Shown: positions 11,280-21,723 of the stretch, piece by piece | Layout: the number at the start of each line of letters is the position of its first letter | How positions within the stretch are numbered: position 1 is the first letter of the stretch | Origin: Amyelois transitella | Taxonomy: Eukaryota > Arthropoda > Insecta > Lepidoptera > Pyralidae | Assembly: GCF_032362555.1 (NCBI RefSeq) | Contig: NC_083535.1 | Span: 434,001-498,000, forward strand | Length of the DNA: 64,000 bases | Direction: 5' to 3' | Translations under genes and position numbers: made by a program | Notes under the pieces: generated by a model | What the model was told of the DNA's origin: nothing | The model's database searches: none | The model's input: the letters and a program-made list of their open reading frames with translations, nothing else

Positions 11280-11516
11280 ACGGCCTCTGTGGCGCAGCGG
11301 TAGTGCGCTTGTCTGTGTCACCGGAGGTCCTGGGTTCGATTCCCGGCCAGGGCATGATGAGAAAAGAACTTTTACTGATTGGCCTGGGTCTTGGATGTTT
11401 ATCTATATAAGTATTTATTATGTATCGTTGAGTTAGTATCTCGTAACACAAGTCTCAAACTTACTTCGAGGCTAACTCAATCTGTGTAATTTGTCCCGTA
11501 TATATTTATATATATA
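11280..11516 (+). mobile_element. tRNA-derived SINE, complete
   Basis: It begins CGGCCTCTGTGGCGCAGCGG, has a B-box GGGTTCGATTCCCGG at about 11332-11346, the shared body (CTGATTGGCCTGGGTCTTGG) and an AT-rich 3' end abutting the next Helitron. Confidence 0.75.
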
Positions 11517-11739
11517 TTTAATATTGTAAAGCTGAATAGTTTGTTTGTTTGTATGAAAGCGCTAATCTCAGGAACTTCTGGTTCGAATTGAAAACTTCTT
11601 TGTGTGTTGAATAGACCATTTATCAAGGAAGGCTTTAGGCTAAATAACATAATGCTGCAACTATTAGGAGCGAAGAAATAATGGAAAATGTGAAAAATAA
11701 CTAGGTATTCCACGCGAACGAAGTCGCGGGTACAGCTAG
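11517..11739 (+). mobile_element. Helitron-like element, family 1, 5' end unclear
   Basis: Shares AAGCTGAATAGTTTGTTTG and the GAGCGAAGAAATAATGG block and ends AAGTCGCGGGTACAGCTAG before T. The 5' TC cannot be fixed because the AT-rich SINE tail runs into it. Confidence 0.6.
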
Positions 11740-11744
11740 TTCAT

Positions 11745-12056
11745 TCATATAATCACGTCTATATCCGTTGCGGGGCAGAGAGAGCCTTGAAGGACTTGAT
11801 CTCTTGAAAGACCTAATAGAATTGTCTATATCCCTTTCGGGGTAGACAGAGCCAACAGTCTTAAAAATACTGAGCTATTTGACTTATATTCTATCATTCT
11901 ATATACCTATTCTATCAGAATTGAGATTCAAATAGTGACAGGTTGCTAGCCCATCGCCTAAAAGAAAAATCCCATGTTTTAGTCGCCTTTTACGACATCC
12001 ATGAGAAAGAGGTAGAGAGGTCCCATTCTTTTTAAATTGGTGCTGGGAACCACACA
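11745..12056 (-). mobile_element. SINE-A copy with internally duplicated tail
   Basis: Two tail blocks (CACGTCTATATCCGTTGCGG and TCTATATCCCTTTCGGGGTA) precede a single body, and the head complement is GGGAACCACACAG. The tail was duplicated or a second truncated copy landed in it. Confidence 0.65.
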
Positions 12057-12337
12057 GAACTAAAAAATAAATAAGCTAAAAACAATTCAGTACCTAACTA
12101 ATTACCTACCCAAGTAGTTAGGTACACACTTTTCTTGTACTTAGTAGGTAGATAACTTATTACTTATATATTTTTTTGATCATTACTTAATAGGGAAAAG
12201 CCGTTGCAGTATTCAGCATTCTTAGCATTATAATTATAGGTAGGTATTTACTAAATAACTTCCCACCTATCTACTTACGATTTCGACTATTACGACTACC
12301 TACCACTACCAACCTTTAAAATAATCTAAGTATACTA

Positions 12338-12603
12338 TCTATACTAATATTATAAAGCTGAAGAGTTTGTTTGTTTGAACACGCTAATCTCAGGAACTAT
12401 TGGTTCGAATTGAAAAGTTATTTTTGTGTTGAATAGGCCATTTATCGAGGAACGCTTAAGGCTGTATAACATTACACTGCAACTATAAGGAGCGAAGATA
12501 TAATGGAAAATGTGAAAAAAGGGGGGTAAATTATACATGCTTGAAGGCTTCAATGATGCCCAAAATAACTACTCCACGCGGACGAAGTCGCAAGCACAGC
12601 TAG
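12338..12603 (+). mobile_element. Helitron-like element, family 1, complete
   Basis: Starts TCTATACTAATATTATAAAG after A and ends GCAAGCACAGCTAG before T. It is the best-preserved copy of the family in the window. Confidence 0.7.
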
Positions 12604-12933
12604 TATATAATATTTAGTAACTTAACAAGTCTTATGTCTTTCAGTATCTACTTAAAAGATATTTTGGTGGCCTAATCATTCTGGTTACAAAATGTACTGG
12701 GAATAACTCGGCATGAATTCGTGGAATATGGGAGTTATAAATGTCCCATTGTTCATTAGTGGTAATCACGTAAGTATACCTAACCTATAGGGTTTCAGTG
12801 CTGTGTTATGTATGGCAGAAGCGAGCAGATGCAATATAAATGAAAATATATTTTTTATTTCTGTGACAGAAACTCTAGGTAAGTAAGTAATTCTAAGTTT
12901 AATTGATATTGTGAAGTTGACGTTATTGAAGAA

Positions 12934-13110
12934 AATGCTGCAGTGCAGTTTGTTACCGCTTCTTCTGCACTGACGCCTTGGAAGCGGCAGTAAACTTAGT
13001 TTTAAGTAATTTATTTGACGTCAACCAATGTTGTTAAACGATACGTTTTGACAATTATTAAGCGATATGAAGTATCCTATAATAATGAATAAAAATTTTG
13101 AATTTGAATT
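12934..13110 (+). repeat. rep-G interspersed repeat
   Basis: Contains AAAATGCTGCAGTGCAGTTT, GCCTTGGAAGCGGCAG and an AATGAATAAAAATTTTGAAT 3' end, related to the copy at 59550-59712 and, more distantly, 4094. Confidence 0.55.
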
Positions 13111-13227
13111 TAATAAGCACATATTTCAAGTGCAAGCTCTATGCTTATAGGAAAGAAAAATCACGAGTATGCCAGCCTTCTTTTTCGGCCCAGAGTGTAA
13201 CAGCCAATAAATGTAAAGGTTTATAAA

Positions 13228-13411
13228 CTTATATTACATACACACATAAAATCACGCCTCTTTCCCGGAGGGGTAGACAGAGACTACCTCTTTCCACTTG
13301 CCACGATCTCAGCATACTTCCTTCGCTTCATCCACATTCATAACTCTCTTCATGCAAGCTCGGCGGTTTCGGGTACTCTTGACCTGACCCTTTACCAGGA
13401 CGTCCTTTACG
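13228..13411 (-). mobile_element. 5'-truncated copy of the LINE
   Basis: About 180 bases match the last codons and 3' end of the LINE ORF (CTTTCCCGGAGGGGTAGACA, CATTCATAACTCTCTTCATG, GACCCTTTACCAGGACGTCC) with a CATACACACATAAAATC tail at the left. Confidence 0.8.
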
Positions 13412-13897
13412 TTAAACTTATATTCTTTATATTTATGTACCTACTACAGTATTTTTTTTTTATATTTCACTTCTCAAGACTTTTCATTGAAATTTTATCA
13501 CAACGTAGATTTTTATCACAACGTAGACTCGTATTTTTTAAAGACACTCTCATCATCCATAGAGCTTTGATCTATACTCATTTTCCGTCTTTGACCACGA
13601 TGAAGACGTTAAGAAGGTAGATTTTTGGTAGTTAGGTTATTCGTAGGAAGGTATGCAAACTTGCCCAAATTACGAGGTTCTCGGGAAAAAATCCCAAGGA
13701 ATTTAAAAATCTCCATCTCAGCGCAAAAATCTACAGTTATTATTATTACCAACATTATTCTGATTTATATGGGGCAATCCTACTCTTCAAGTGTAGGCTC
13801 ACCTCTTTGAGAACCACGAAAAGTAAGCTCAGTATTATCCTGTGGTAGTAAACTAAACCGACGTGTTTGCACGAAGAGTTTTAAATATCGAACGATG

Positions 13898-13944
13898 TAG
13901 ATCTCTGTCTATCCCTCCGGGAAAGAGGCGTGATTCTATGTTTG
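13898..13944 (+). mobile_element. LINE 3'-end fragment
   Basis: CTATCCCTCCGGGAAAGAGG followed by CGTGATTCTATG is the last ~45 bases of the LINE. Confidence 0.55.
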
Positions 13945-14588
13945 AAAGAAAGCCATAAATAAAACAATATTTTAAGACAACATCAAATTATATTTCTTGA
14001 AACCAAATAACAATGTAGTGTCATACTCAATTGTAAAAAATAGGAAGAATAAAATATGGTAAATAACATAATGTATCTGGTAGGTACGAGTACTTAAATA
14101 AGAGTAAATTAGTGTAGGCCCGGAAATTAAGTTGACCTATAGCTAGTGTACATTTACAGAGATTGGAATACATCGATTGGAACTTTGCTACAATTATATA
14201 AATAACATGGCTGACCATAGATAATAAAAATAAGTACCTAATCAGATTGTAATTGGGTACTTCAATTCAGACTAATTGATTGCTGACTGTATTCAACTTC
14301 AGCAAGTTACTGAGAAAAGGCACAGGAACGCAATTCATTTCGAATAAAAGGTTACATAATGAATCCTAACCTAAATACTCTTACGAGGTTTCAATACATA
14401 ATGCCTTACTTATTGGAATACTCTAATGCCACTTGGTTAAATGTAATAGCAAATGTTGTATAATTCTTATGTTTAATCATATTATATAGGTACATACTGT
14501 AAAATGTAAACATTAATATTACACTTAGGCTGGTCTCATAGACAGGCAGTCAAACAGCATATACTTACTTAAAGATAAAAACATCAAC

Positions 14589-14594
14589 TTTATT
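14589..14594 (-). terminator. Candidate polyadenylation signal for COPG
   Basis: AATAAA on the minus strand, about 300 bases past the COPG stop codon. Other signals could be used; position is the only support. Confidence 0.35.
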
Positions 14595-14900
14595 TTAGAG
14601 CCCTCAAGGTTCGAAATAGTTGTGGGCGTAAGTTATAATGAATTAATTAATATATAAAACTGCTAATAGTACATACTAAACACCACGAAATATATTCTGT
14701 GGATTTGTTTCACTGAATAAAAACTATTAATTAATTACATAATATTTTTAAGAAAACCCCATAAATTAAGCTAGGTTGGAAAACATTAAAAAACATAAAT
14801 GAAAAAGAATAAACTAAGAAAGTAAAACTTGTATATTGAAATTAGTTTAGAACGTTATTCGCCTTTGATATGTATTAATATCCTGAAACGAAATGGAGAA

Positions 14901-16949
14901 TTAACCCACAGCTGTTAGAAGGAGAGTAGCGACATCTTGCCGAGTGGACCGGACGAGTAGCTGCATGGTGACCGCCCCCTGCGCGGCCGCCAGGCGCGCC
15001 CGGATCAGAATGGGGGCTCCTTCCCGCCATATACCCCCGCCCTTGATGTCCTTCACCGCGTCCCCACTAACGGCCGCTTGGGAGAGACCCAAATGCTGGC
15101 ACACGGCCAAAGCTGCCACTCCAGCGTCAGTCTGGGCCAACGCGAAGGTATCGCTGGCTTCGGGGGCAGAAGCCGCTCTCTCCCACGCCGCCTCCCAATC
15201 ATCCGTCGCTGGCCGAAATCTGAACTGCTCGGCACATCCCATCTCGATCTCCTCTAAAGGATACGTATCAGCGTAGCCCTCGCCCTCATCGGGCAGGCCG
15301 GTCGTGGCGTCGCAGTCTCGCACGACGAACTCTAGCGTGGCCCCGAACGAGCCGAGGGTTTCGATTGGGTTCTCAGGGAATTCTAAAACACAGAAGACGC
15401 TCCCCTGTTTGTTGTAAGGCAGCTGGCCGCACGGCACCTCGCTGTGCATTACGTAACCGGGAATAGCGTCCAGACGCACGTGAACTTTCGCAAGTAGTTG
15501 GTCGCTCAGAGTATTTAAACATTCAAATTGAAGTATAACATGTCTAGCGAATACATGCTTCACACAACACACTCGGTATTCTGTCTCGGGCTCTGTCAAA
15601 TCAACAGCTTCGCACGTTTTGAATATAGGCCCGAAATTCTCAATACCCGGAACGACTTTCAACTCGTCGGCATATTTCTCTTCTAGAGAGACAATTGGTG
15701 CTTTGCGAGTTTCAATTTCCACAGGCGTCTCCTTGGCTTTCTCCACTTCTTCTTCGACCGGGACTAAATCAATATTGAATGGCTCATTACCCGCATCCTC
15801 AGAAGCGAGGTAATCGTTGAGTGCACGTTCGAGCAAAACTGTATTGGGCATCGGTATGTTAAGAATATAGTCGTTGATAAGTTGTTGGTCACCGGAATCC
15901 AATATTGCGCTGTAAAATACGGCGCGATCGCGAACTTCGTCGTCGTCATCCAAATGGCAGCGGGAGAGAAGCACCCGGATGTTGGGCAGCAGCTCCGGGC
16001 GCGCCGCCCCGAATCTGGCGACGGCGGCCACGGCGGCCGCGCGGACCGGCCCGTTCTCCAAGATCACACGGTTGTAAATGTAGCGAATATACCTCGACGG
16101 CTGGCGGGCTTTCGGCCCTTCACGACCTAAAACATTCAAAATCCGCACAGCCAAAAAAGTATGTTCGCAATCCTCAATGAACTCGCAAAGATGAGCTAAA
16201 CCTGTTTCCTTCGCGTCCGGATTTTCTTCAATAAGAGCGATCAGTGCATCGGCGATGGCAGTTTTATATTCCAAGCCTCCTTCGTCGCGGAGCATTCCGG
16301 CTAGGAATGTGGAGAGTGAGTGGTGCTTACGCGGATACTTGGAGCACAAGCACCTTATCGCATTAACAACAACTATCTTAAACTCGTCTGGGATTTCGGA
16401 CATGAAACCTGATATTTGCTTCATTAGACGATCGATAGAGCTTTCGGCGCCGGTGGCAAGGAGAGTGGTCACAGCCAGAGTCGCAACGGAACGGTTGGAG
16501 TCTGAAATCAGATTTTCTAAGTCGGCAGCACAGTTAGCGACCAGATTGGGATGTTTGATAGCGAGCTTGGCTAAGGTACGAGCCCCGGCTAAACGTAAAG
16601 TCGCTTTGGAAGAACCACAAAATATTTGTAGAACAGATACGGCGTGCGCGAGACTTTTGGTTTGCTTTTTCAAGTTCAAAAGAGCGTGGGCAGCTTCATA
16701 CACGACAATTTCTGACTTGTGACGTAAGCAAGACTCCAGGAAGTCCAGAGGGTCTGAGGCGTCAGGATCTTCGTCAACGATTTTAGCAGCAAGACGAATG
16801 AGGTAACTGAGTGTGTAGGGCGAGCGCAAGGGGGCGCGGGTCAGCTTGGTGACGAGTTTCACCGTGGATAAACGGTCATTTCTTCGAGCGCCGGCGACTA
16901 CAGCCAAGGCGTGATAGGAAACCATGACTTGCTCTGATGTGATTGCCTC
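14901..16949 (-). CDS. COPG: Coatomer subunit gamma, exon 2 (last exon)
   Basis: The exon supplies residues 179-860 of gamma-COP, the large COPI subunit that with the rest of coatomer coats Golgi-derived vesicles. It follows an acceptor TTACAG ending at 16950 and stays in phase 0 with exon 1. The first half is the adaptin-like helical solenoid; the C-terminal ~270 residues are the appendage (CGQLPYNKQGSVFCVLEFPE, later the WEAAWERA and ILIRARLAAAQGAVTMQLLV segments that match the family ear domain). The 2-kb exon has no internal stop and ends LLLTAVG, like vertebrate ...ILASVG. Some conserved positions have drifted (YHALAVVAGARRNDR where others have YHALGLLYHIRKNDR), a modest divergence rather than decay. 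The 3'UTR lies below 14901. Confidence 0.95.
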   Translation of the reverse strand, partial: EAITSEQVMVSYHALAVVAGARRNDRLSTVKLVTKLTRAPLRSPYTLSYLIRLAAKIVDEDPDASDPLDFLESCLRHKSEIVVYEAAHALLNLKKQTKSLAHAVSVLQIFCGSSKATLRLAGARTLAKLAIKHPNLVANCAADLENLISDSNRSVATLAVTTLLATGAESSIDRLMKQISGFMSEIPDEFKIVVVNAIRCLCSKYPRKHHSLSTFLAGMLRDEGGLEYKTAIADALIALIEENPDAKETGLAHLCEFIEDCEHTFLAVRILNVLGREGPKARQPSRYIRYIYNRVILENGPVRAAAVAAVARFGAARPELLPNIRVLLSRCHLDDDDEVRDRAVFYSAILDSGDQQLINDYILNIPMPNTVLLERALNDYLASEDAGNEPFNIDLVPVEEEVEKAKETPVEIETRKAPIVSLEEKYADELKVVPGIENFGPIFKTCEAVDLTEPETEYRVCCVKHVFARHVILQFECLNTLSDQLLAKVHVRLDAIPGYVMHSEVPCGQLPYNKQGSVFCVLEFPENPIETLGSFGATLEFVVRDCDATTGLPDEGEGYADTYPLEEIEMGCAEQFRFRPATDDWEAAWERAASAPEASDTFALAQTDAGVAALAVCQHLGLSQAAVSGDAVKDIKGGGIWREGAPILIRARLAAAQGAVTMQLLVRSTRQDVATLLLTAVG

Positions 16950-17334
16950 CTGTAACAATTAAAACATCTTTTAAAATGCTTTATTTATTTATTTATTTAT
17001 TTATTTATGTACACAAAATTATATACAGAAGCATTTATTACAGTAATTCTAGTACAAAGGTGCTACTTATTTCAAAAGAAATCTCTTCCAGTAGACCCAT
17101 GAGAGGAGATATTAATTTTGGAGCGGTATGGCGTGTGCATAAATAACGCTTAACATACTTAATATGCTTCATGCAAGCTTGTCAGTTTCAGGCACTCTTA
17201 ATTATACAATCACACAAAATATATCTTAAAATGAGATATACATTATTAAGGTCACAACACCAGGTCAAACCTTGGGTAGCACTAGAAATAACACAAATGA
17301 CATCACACACCCAACAGAAAGGAAGATAACTAAC
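16950..17334 (-). other. COPG intron 1 with a LINE-like 3' end
   Basis: The only intron in the COPG coding region, bounded by GTTAGT at 17334 and TTACAG at 16950. Positions 16977-17150 hold a (TTTA)n run followed by GTACACAAAATTATATACAG, which resembles the tail of another LINE family read on the minus strand (compare 36885). Confidence 0.7.
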
Positions 17335-17868
17335 CTGCGCCTCGTTGACCCATCGCTTCACTAAGTCAGGCACAGTGGCAGACAAATGAAGTGCAGACAC
17401 AAGGGCCGCAGAGCTGATTGCTGGATTCTTGTCCACTATAGCTTGCTTCATGTACCTTTCTATAGCTTGCAGCATACTACTATCTGTAATGCTGCACAGG
17501 GCTCTTATAGCAGCAGCTCTGTACAGATCTTCCTGACCGGTCATATCTTTGGTCAAAGATGAAGTCACAATAATCACATCCTGAGCTAAAGAACTAAGCT
17601 CTTTGATACACAAGTAAACCAGTCTACGTAACACAACATCTTTCGACTGAAACAATTTGGTGGTAGCGAAGAACAAATCGGTAGCTTCTTGTGTCGTTAA
17701 ATCCTCGCCTTGGTTTATGAGGTATATTATCTTGGTGAGAATATGCACACATTTCCGTGGATTTACTGGGGTGGAGTTGAAGTATCTCGCCTCCTGTATG
17801 AGAGTCGTTTTATCAAGATTTTGCAAGTAATTCCTTTCCTCATCTTCTTTCTCTTCACGTCTGCTCAT
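17335..17868 (-). CDS. COPG: Coatomer subunit gamma, exon 1 with start codon
   Basis: The exon encodes the first 178 residues, starting [20 protein letters not shown] and including [40 protein letters not shown] and [20 protein letters not shown], all strongly conserved in gamma-COP (COPG) from insects to vertebrates. It ends ...KRWVNEAQ at the donor GTTAGT. With exon 2 the protein is 860 aa, close to the usual ~870. The start is fixed by the family N-terminus; no ATG upstream in frame. The gene is divergently arranged with the Tudor gene at 18.6 kb, so both may share the 17.9-18.6 kb interval as promoter. Confidence 0.96.
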
Positions 17869-18117
17869 ATTGCCTTGTTATTTTTTCCTATAAAATTCAA
17901 CGTAAAACAGCACAACCTTATTTATAAACCAACAGGCAAGACAAAACAGGAGAGAGGAGAGGAGATAAAAAAAATATTAAAACGTCATTTTGTCACACTT
18001 GTCACTTGCTTGTCATCTCCTTGCAGTGTTGCCAATGCAAATTTATAACCACATCCTTTTTTTGCAATACGATTGTACTGTCATTGGTAGCAATACGTAC
18101 ATAAATACGTCTTGTGA

Positions 18118-18279
18118 AAAAAATACTGAGCTATTTGGCTTTGGCAGGTTGCTAGCTCATCGCCTAAAAAAGAATCCCAAGTTTGGAAGCCTATCAGTTA
18201 GTCGCCTTTTACGACCTTCATGGGAAAGAGATGGAGTTGTCCTATTCTTTTTAGTATTGGTGCCGGGAACCACACGGCA
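18118..18279 (-). mobile_element. SINE-A copy, tail missing
   Basis: Contains TACTGAGCTATTTGGCTT, GCTAGCTCATCGCCTAAAAA and the head complement GGGAACCACACGGC. It sits between the COPG start and the TATCGATA cluster. Confidence 0.7.
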
Positions 18280-18360
18280 ATAGTTATTGATAAATTATTA
18301 CATTAGTACTATTGATAATATTGTAGTATCCATACTATTGAACCTCAATATTGGAACTAC

Positions 18361-18562
18361 TATCGATAGGAAGGCAGGGGAGGAAGAGAAAAAGTTCACT
18401 ATTGATAAGCAACAACTATGAATAAAAATATCGATAGTTGTCGCAATAGTCAACAGCAATAGTATCGACAGTATTATTAAGTGTTAATAGTATCGAGGGT
18501 AATTGCACTATCGATAGTATTGATACTATTTCTTTTACATAACTATCGATATATTATCGATA
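18361..18562. promoter_or_regulatory. Cluster of five TATCGATA palindromes (DRE-like)
   Basis: Perfect TATCGATA occurs at 18361, 18429, 18509, 18544 and 18555, with further near-matches (TATCGACA 18463, TATCGAGG 18491, several TATTGATA) from 18290 onward. In Drosophila the same octamer is the DRE bound by DREF and BEAF-32 at housekeeping promoters. Here it lies between the divergent COPG and Tudor genes, just before the Tudor first exon. The sequence is observed; the binding protein is inferred. Confidence 0.55.
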
Positions 18563-18597
18563 GTAGACTAGTAATCGGCAACACTACCTACGTGATG

Positions 18598-18764
18598 TTT
18601 GTTTGTTTTGTTTTGTTGGGTTGGGTTTGGCCGGGCCGGGTTCAGCTGCATTGATTTCTCCTTGTACCTACATAAATTTATTCATACAGTGCATCGATCG
18701 ATCGTGCCTGCATCCACAGTGCATGCGCGTCAGTTGCATTGTAGTGCTTTCCCGGGCTGGGCAG
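18598..18764 (+). other. Non-coding first exon of the Tudor gene (start approximate)
   Basis: A consensus donor GGCAG|GTAAGA at 18764/18765 and an acceptor TTTTTCAG|G at 20116/20117 would join this GC-richer segment to the leader of the Tudor ORF. The transcription start is not visible and is placed arbitrarily after the TATCGATA cluster. Confidence 0.45.
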
Positions 18765-20116
18765 GTAAGACAAAGTTATCCTGTTTATTAAAAATTTTAG
18801 TATTTAAATAGTATTTGTTCTCTTTAGTGCAATAGACGTTTATTGGTAGATCTTGATTCGAATCTTTAATATATGTATACGGTAATAGTTTAAAAATACT
18901 TTTTTTTACTAAGTTGTGGCAATAGCTTGCCTTTTCTCTAGTTAATGTCACGAGAAATTTATGCCAGCATAGCTATATCGCATTCCGTATAATTATTTTA
19001 TATCCAAATTAGCTATCTCACGCGACCTCGACCGCTTGAAAAATACCCTTTGTCCATACTCCACATTATAGGTACATTATATGGTATTGTATGGAGATCT
19101 GTTCAGTGTTTTCTCTTATATCTAAGGAGTAAGAAAAATAGACTTGTGCCGATTCTCAGACCTACTCAATATGCTCACAAATTTCATGAGAATCAGTCAA
19201 GCCATTTTGGAGGAGTACGGGAATGAAATGAATTGTAAGACGTGAATTTTATATATAAAAAATGTAGTCGAGAACACCAATGCCAATTTTTATAGCTGCG
19301 GACAACAGTACCCACCTGCTTAAAATTATTCCCAGCACACATTTAAATTTCAATTTCACATATTTCAAAAACTATAAATTCAACTTATGCGCTGTAAAGG
19401 GTAAATTTACCTGCGCAAATTCATCTTAATGATGAAATGGCTTGAAATCATAAGGATTGTGTTGTAATTATGCTCAAAATGCATATTTTAATTCACATTA
19501 TTTTAATGCATATAATGCAACTTACAGTTACTTAATTATAAAAGTTTTATATAAGTATTGTATTGCGGACTTTCTTAAAAATCTATATTTAAACATTCAA
19601 TAGTACATTAAGAATAAGATTTTTGGAAGCGCGTTATTTACAAATATTGATAAATCTGTCTGAAATCTATTTTTTGAACAAATTTGTGCCTCTTATATCT
19701 ATGAAAAGGTGAAAGGATTATTGATATTGGTGTATAAGTTTTTGAGTTTATTCTCTACAAACATACAAATCTTTTCTCTTTATGAGTGCGGATTATTTAA
19801 ATTGTATAAATTTAAAAATACCATTGAGCATTTAATGTGACTTCACAAAACGTCAGTGACGCCGCCATTTTGTAGAGAGTCATAGATCATAGAACAATGA
19901 GAGCACAAAGAAATTCAACTAGGTTTATTTTTGTTATGACTACCAAAAACAAATTAAGATACTGCTTCTAGGGTTATAACATCAGATTATTTTTATGACC
20001 TCTAGGATTTTAACTTGTGGAAGGGAAGTTAACGCCCCCCCCCCTCTCCCCCCCCCCCCTCCCCTGCCTCCTTCCTCTAGATTGTTACGATAAATTAAAA
20101 TAATTTCATTTTTCAG
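18765..20116 (+). other. Leader intron of the Tudor gene
   Basis: AT-rich. About 19085-19260 is a decayed copy of the family-3 Helitron-like element at 39066 (shared GCCGATTCTCAGACCTACT). A C-rich run at about 20035-20060 precedes the acceptor; the rest holds nothing I recognise. Confidence 0.45.
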
Positions 20117-20170
20117 GTGTAATTGATTCAATAAATTTGTCTTCACTCCAAGAAAAAAGGAATCGTAATA

Positions 20171-21376
20171 ATGGCTAGAAACTTAAAGAATGACCTCGAG
20201 GATTTAGTAGATCCACTGTCAATTCTGAGGCACAAGCTGACTGTTTCCCCAGACAGTGTGGGTTCTTCACACTGGATAGAAGTCACTCACGTGAACAACC
20301 CTAACAGCTTTTATGTTCGTCAAACAGCATACGACGAATACCTTGATGATCTGCAAGCTGCAGGCGCTAAAGCTGATAAAAAAGATTTATTTTTGGGCAA
20401 TGTACTTATTTTCGATTCTAAAACACAGGAAGATTACATACGCGGCCAAATTATTTTTATTGACGAAGAAAATACAGATCTTACTGTGGAAATGTTTGCC
20501 ATGGATTATGGCTTTATTGAAAGGGAGGTACCACCAAAGAAAATTTATAAGCCCAAGAATACTAATAGCATCCCATCACTTGTCAAACATTGCCAATTGG
20601 AACTTTGTAAACCAATTGGCGGCATATGGAAAGAGGATGCAATAGATGCAATGAAATTTTATGTGGGAGATGAGCGCACCAAAATCATTGTGCGTGACAA
20701 AACAGACGACTTGCTGACCGTGACCATGTTCAATTCATGCCCCGAGGATATATCCACAATGTTAGCATTGATGGGTTATTCCACTTTTGGCTACGATGGG
20801 AGTTCTATCAATAGGTTCTCTGCCGCACCAGCACCTAAACAAGCCTACTATTTGTACACGGAGCTTCAAGAAGATGATATTATTAAAGTCCGGGTGCAGA
20901 GCGGAAAGGATTTGAAAGAATTCTATGTTGCAGACATAAACAACTTCAAGAAATATGTTGAAGAGCGGGAGAATATTGCCTATTTTGCTGCAAAAGCCGA
21001 TCCGATGAAGCCTGAAGATATACTTGAAGGAAAACCAGTATGTGTTCAGACAACTAAGCGATTCAAATATGAACGAGCTTTGGTAAAAAAAATTACTGTT
21101 CCAGATAGTAAGGCGCTGGTGCAATTAGTTGATTGGGGAGATTTGATCGAAGTCCCGTTTGATTCCATCAAGCCAATGCGGGAATCATTCCTCCTTTTGC
21201 CCGCAGTTGCTATTTACTGTACAGCTGTGGAGAAACAACTTTCTGATAATGCCCTTCATAAATTTTTGTACCCGGGGTATTGCTTTGGCATAACAGTTAA
21301 AACTGTTGGCGATTCATTCACAACTCCACATGTCGTGAGCATAACTGACTTAAAGAAGACAAAGAAACCTCGTTAA
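20171..21376 (+). CDS. Double Tudor-domain protein, probable germline/piRNA-pathway type
   Basis: A 401-aa single-exon ORF. Residues 31-126 look like an extended Tudor module (HWIEVTHVNNPNSFYVRQ then RGQIIFIDEENTDLTVEMFA and MDYGFIERE, with the typical hydrophobic-D-Y-G core). Residues ~220-345 are a second one (FYVADINNFKKYVE, then YERALVKK and LVQLVDWGDLIEVP, with the D-W-G core). Extended Tudor domains bind methylated arginines of PIWI-type proteins, so a piRNA or germ-granule role is likely, but that is family inference. It lacks helicase, RRM, LOTUS or KH regions, and I cannot match it to a named Drosophila gene. The ATG at 20171 follows a leader beginning at the acceptor 20116/20117. 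An AATAAA at about 21718 may end the transcript. Confidence 0.9.
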   Translation: MARNLKNDLEDLVDPLSILRHKLTVSPDSVGSSHWIEVTHVNNPNSFYVRQTAYDEYLDDLQAAGAKADKKDLFLGNVLIFDSKTQEDYIRGQIIFIDEENTDLTVEMFAMDYGFIEREVPPKKIYKPKNTNSIPSLVKHCQLELCKPIGGIWKEDAIDAMKFYVGDERTKIIVRDKTDDLLTVTMFNSCPEDISTMLALMGYSTFGYDGSSINRFSAAPAPKQAYYLYTELQEDDIIKVRVQSGKDLKEFYVADINNFKKYVEERENIAYFAAKADPMKPEDILEGKPVCVQTTKRFKYERALVKKITVPDSKALVQLVDWGDLIEVPFDSIKPMRESFLLLPAVAIYCTAVEKQLSDNALHKFLYPGYCFGITVKTVGDSFTTPHVVSITDLKKTKKPR

Positions 21377-21717
21377 GTTGACAAATATGTTTGTCTATTA
21401 AGTACGGGTTAATTTTCTCTTTGTTAATGTCACTATTAGTTTTGGATTGAGACTTTGACTGATTGATCCCTGTGAACTCGAAGTATGATTTTATTAAGGG
21501 ACGGAGTGATAGGTAATGGTGCGAGAATTCTGAATTCTAAATTACTGAAATTACATTAAGTTAGTAAATCTAATTTGATAGCTGTATTCATTATGATGAC
21601 TGATTCTGATTCATATTTTGGTACAATTCCTCTTTTGATGTCTTTTACATATTGAAATTCATGAAACTTGTAAGATTTGCATATCCACTATTTAAAGAAA
21701 ACTATAATTACTTTTAA

Positions 21718-21723
21718 AAATAA
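21718..21723 (+). terminator. Candidate polyadenylation signal of the Tudor gene
   Basis: AATAAA about 340 bases past the stop codon. Confidence 0.35.

Noticed and set aside
11280..11352. tRNA-like sequence with A and B boxes
   Set aside because: It continues into a shared ~230-base body with AT-rich tail and recurs at 6010, 41870 and 61215, so it is the head of a tRNA-derived SINE, not a tRNA gene.
14944..15276. Plus-strand ORF opposite COPG (also 16255-16722)
   Set aside because: Shadows of the conserved minus-strand gamma-COP coding sequence.
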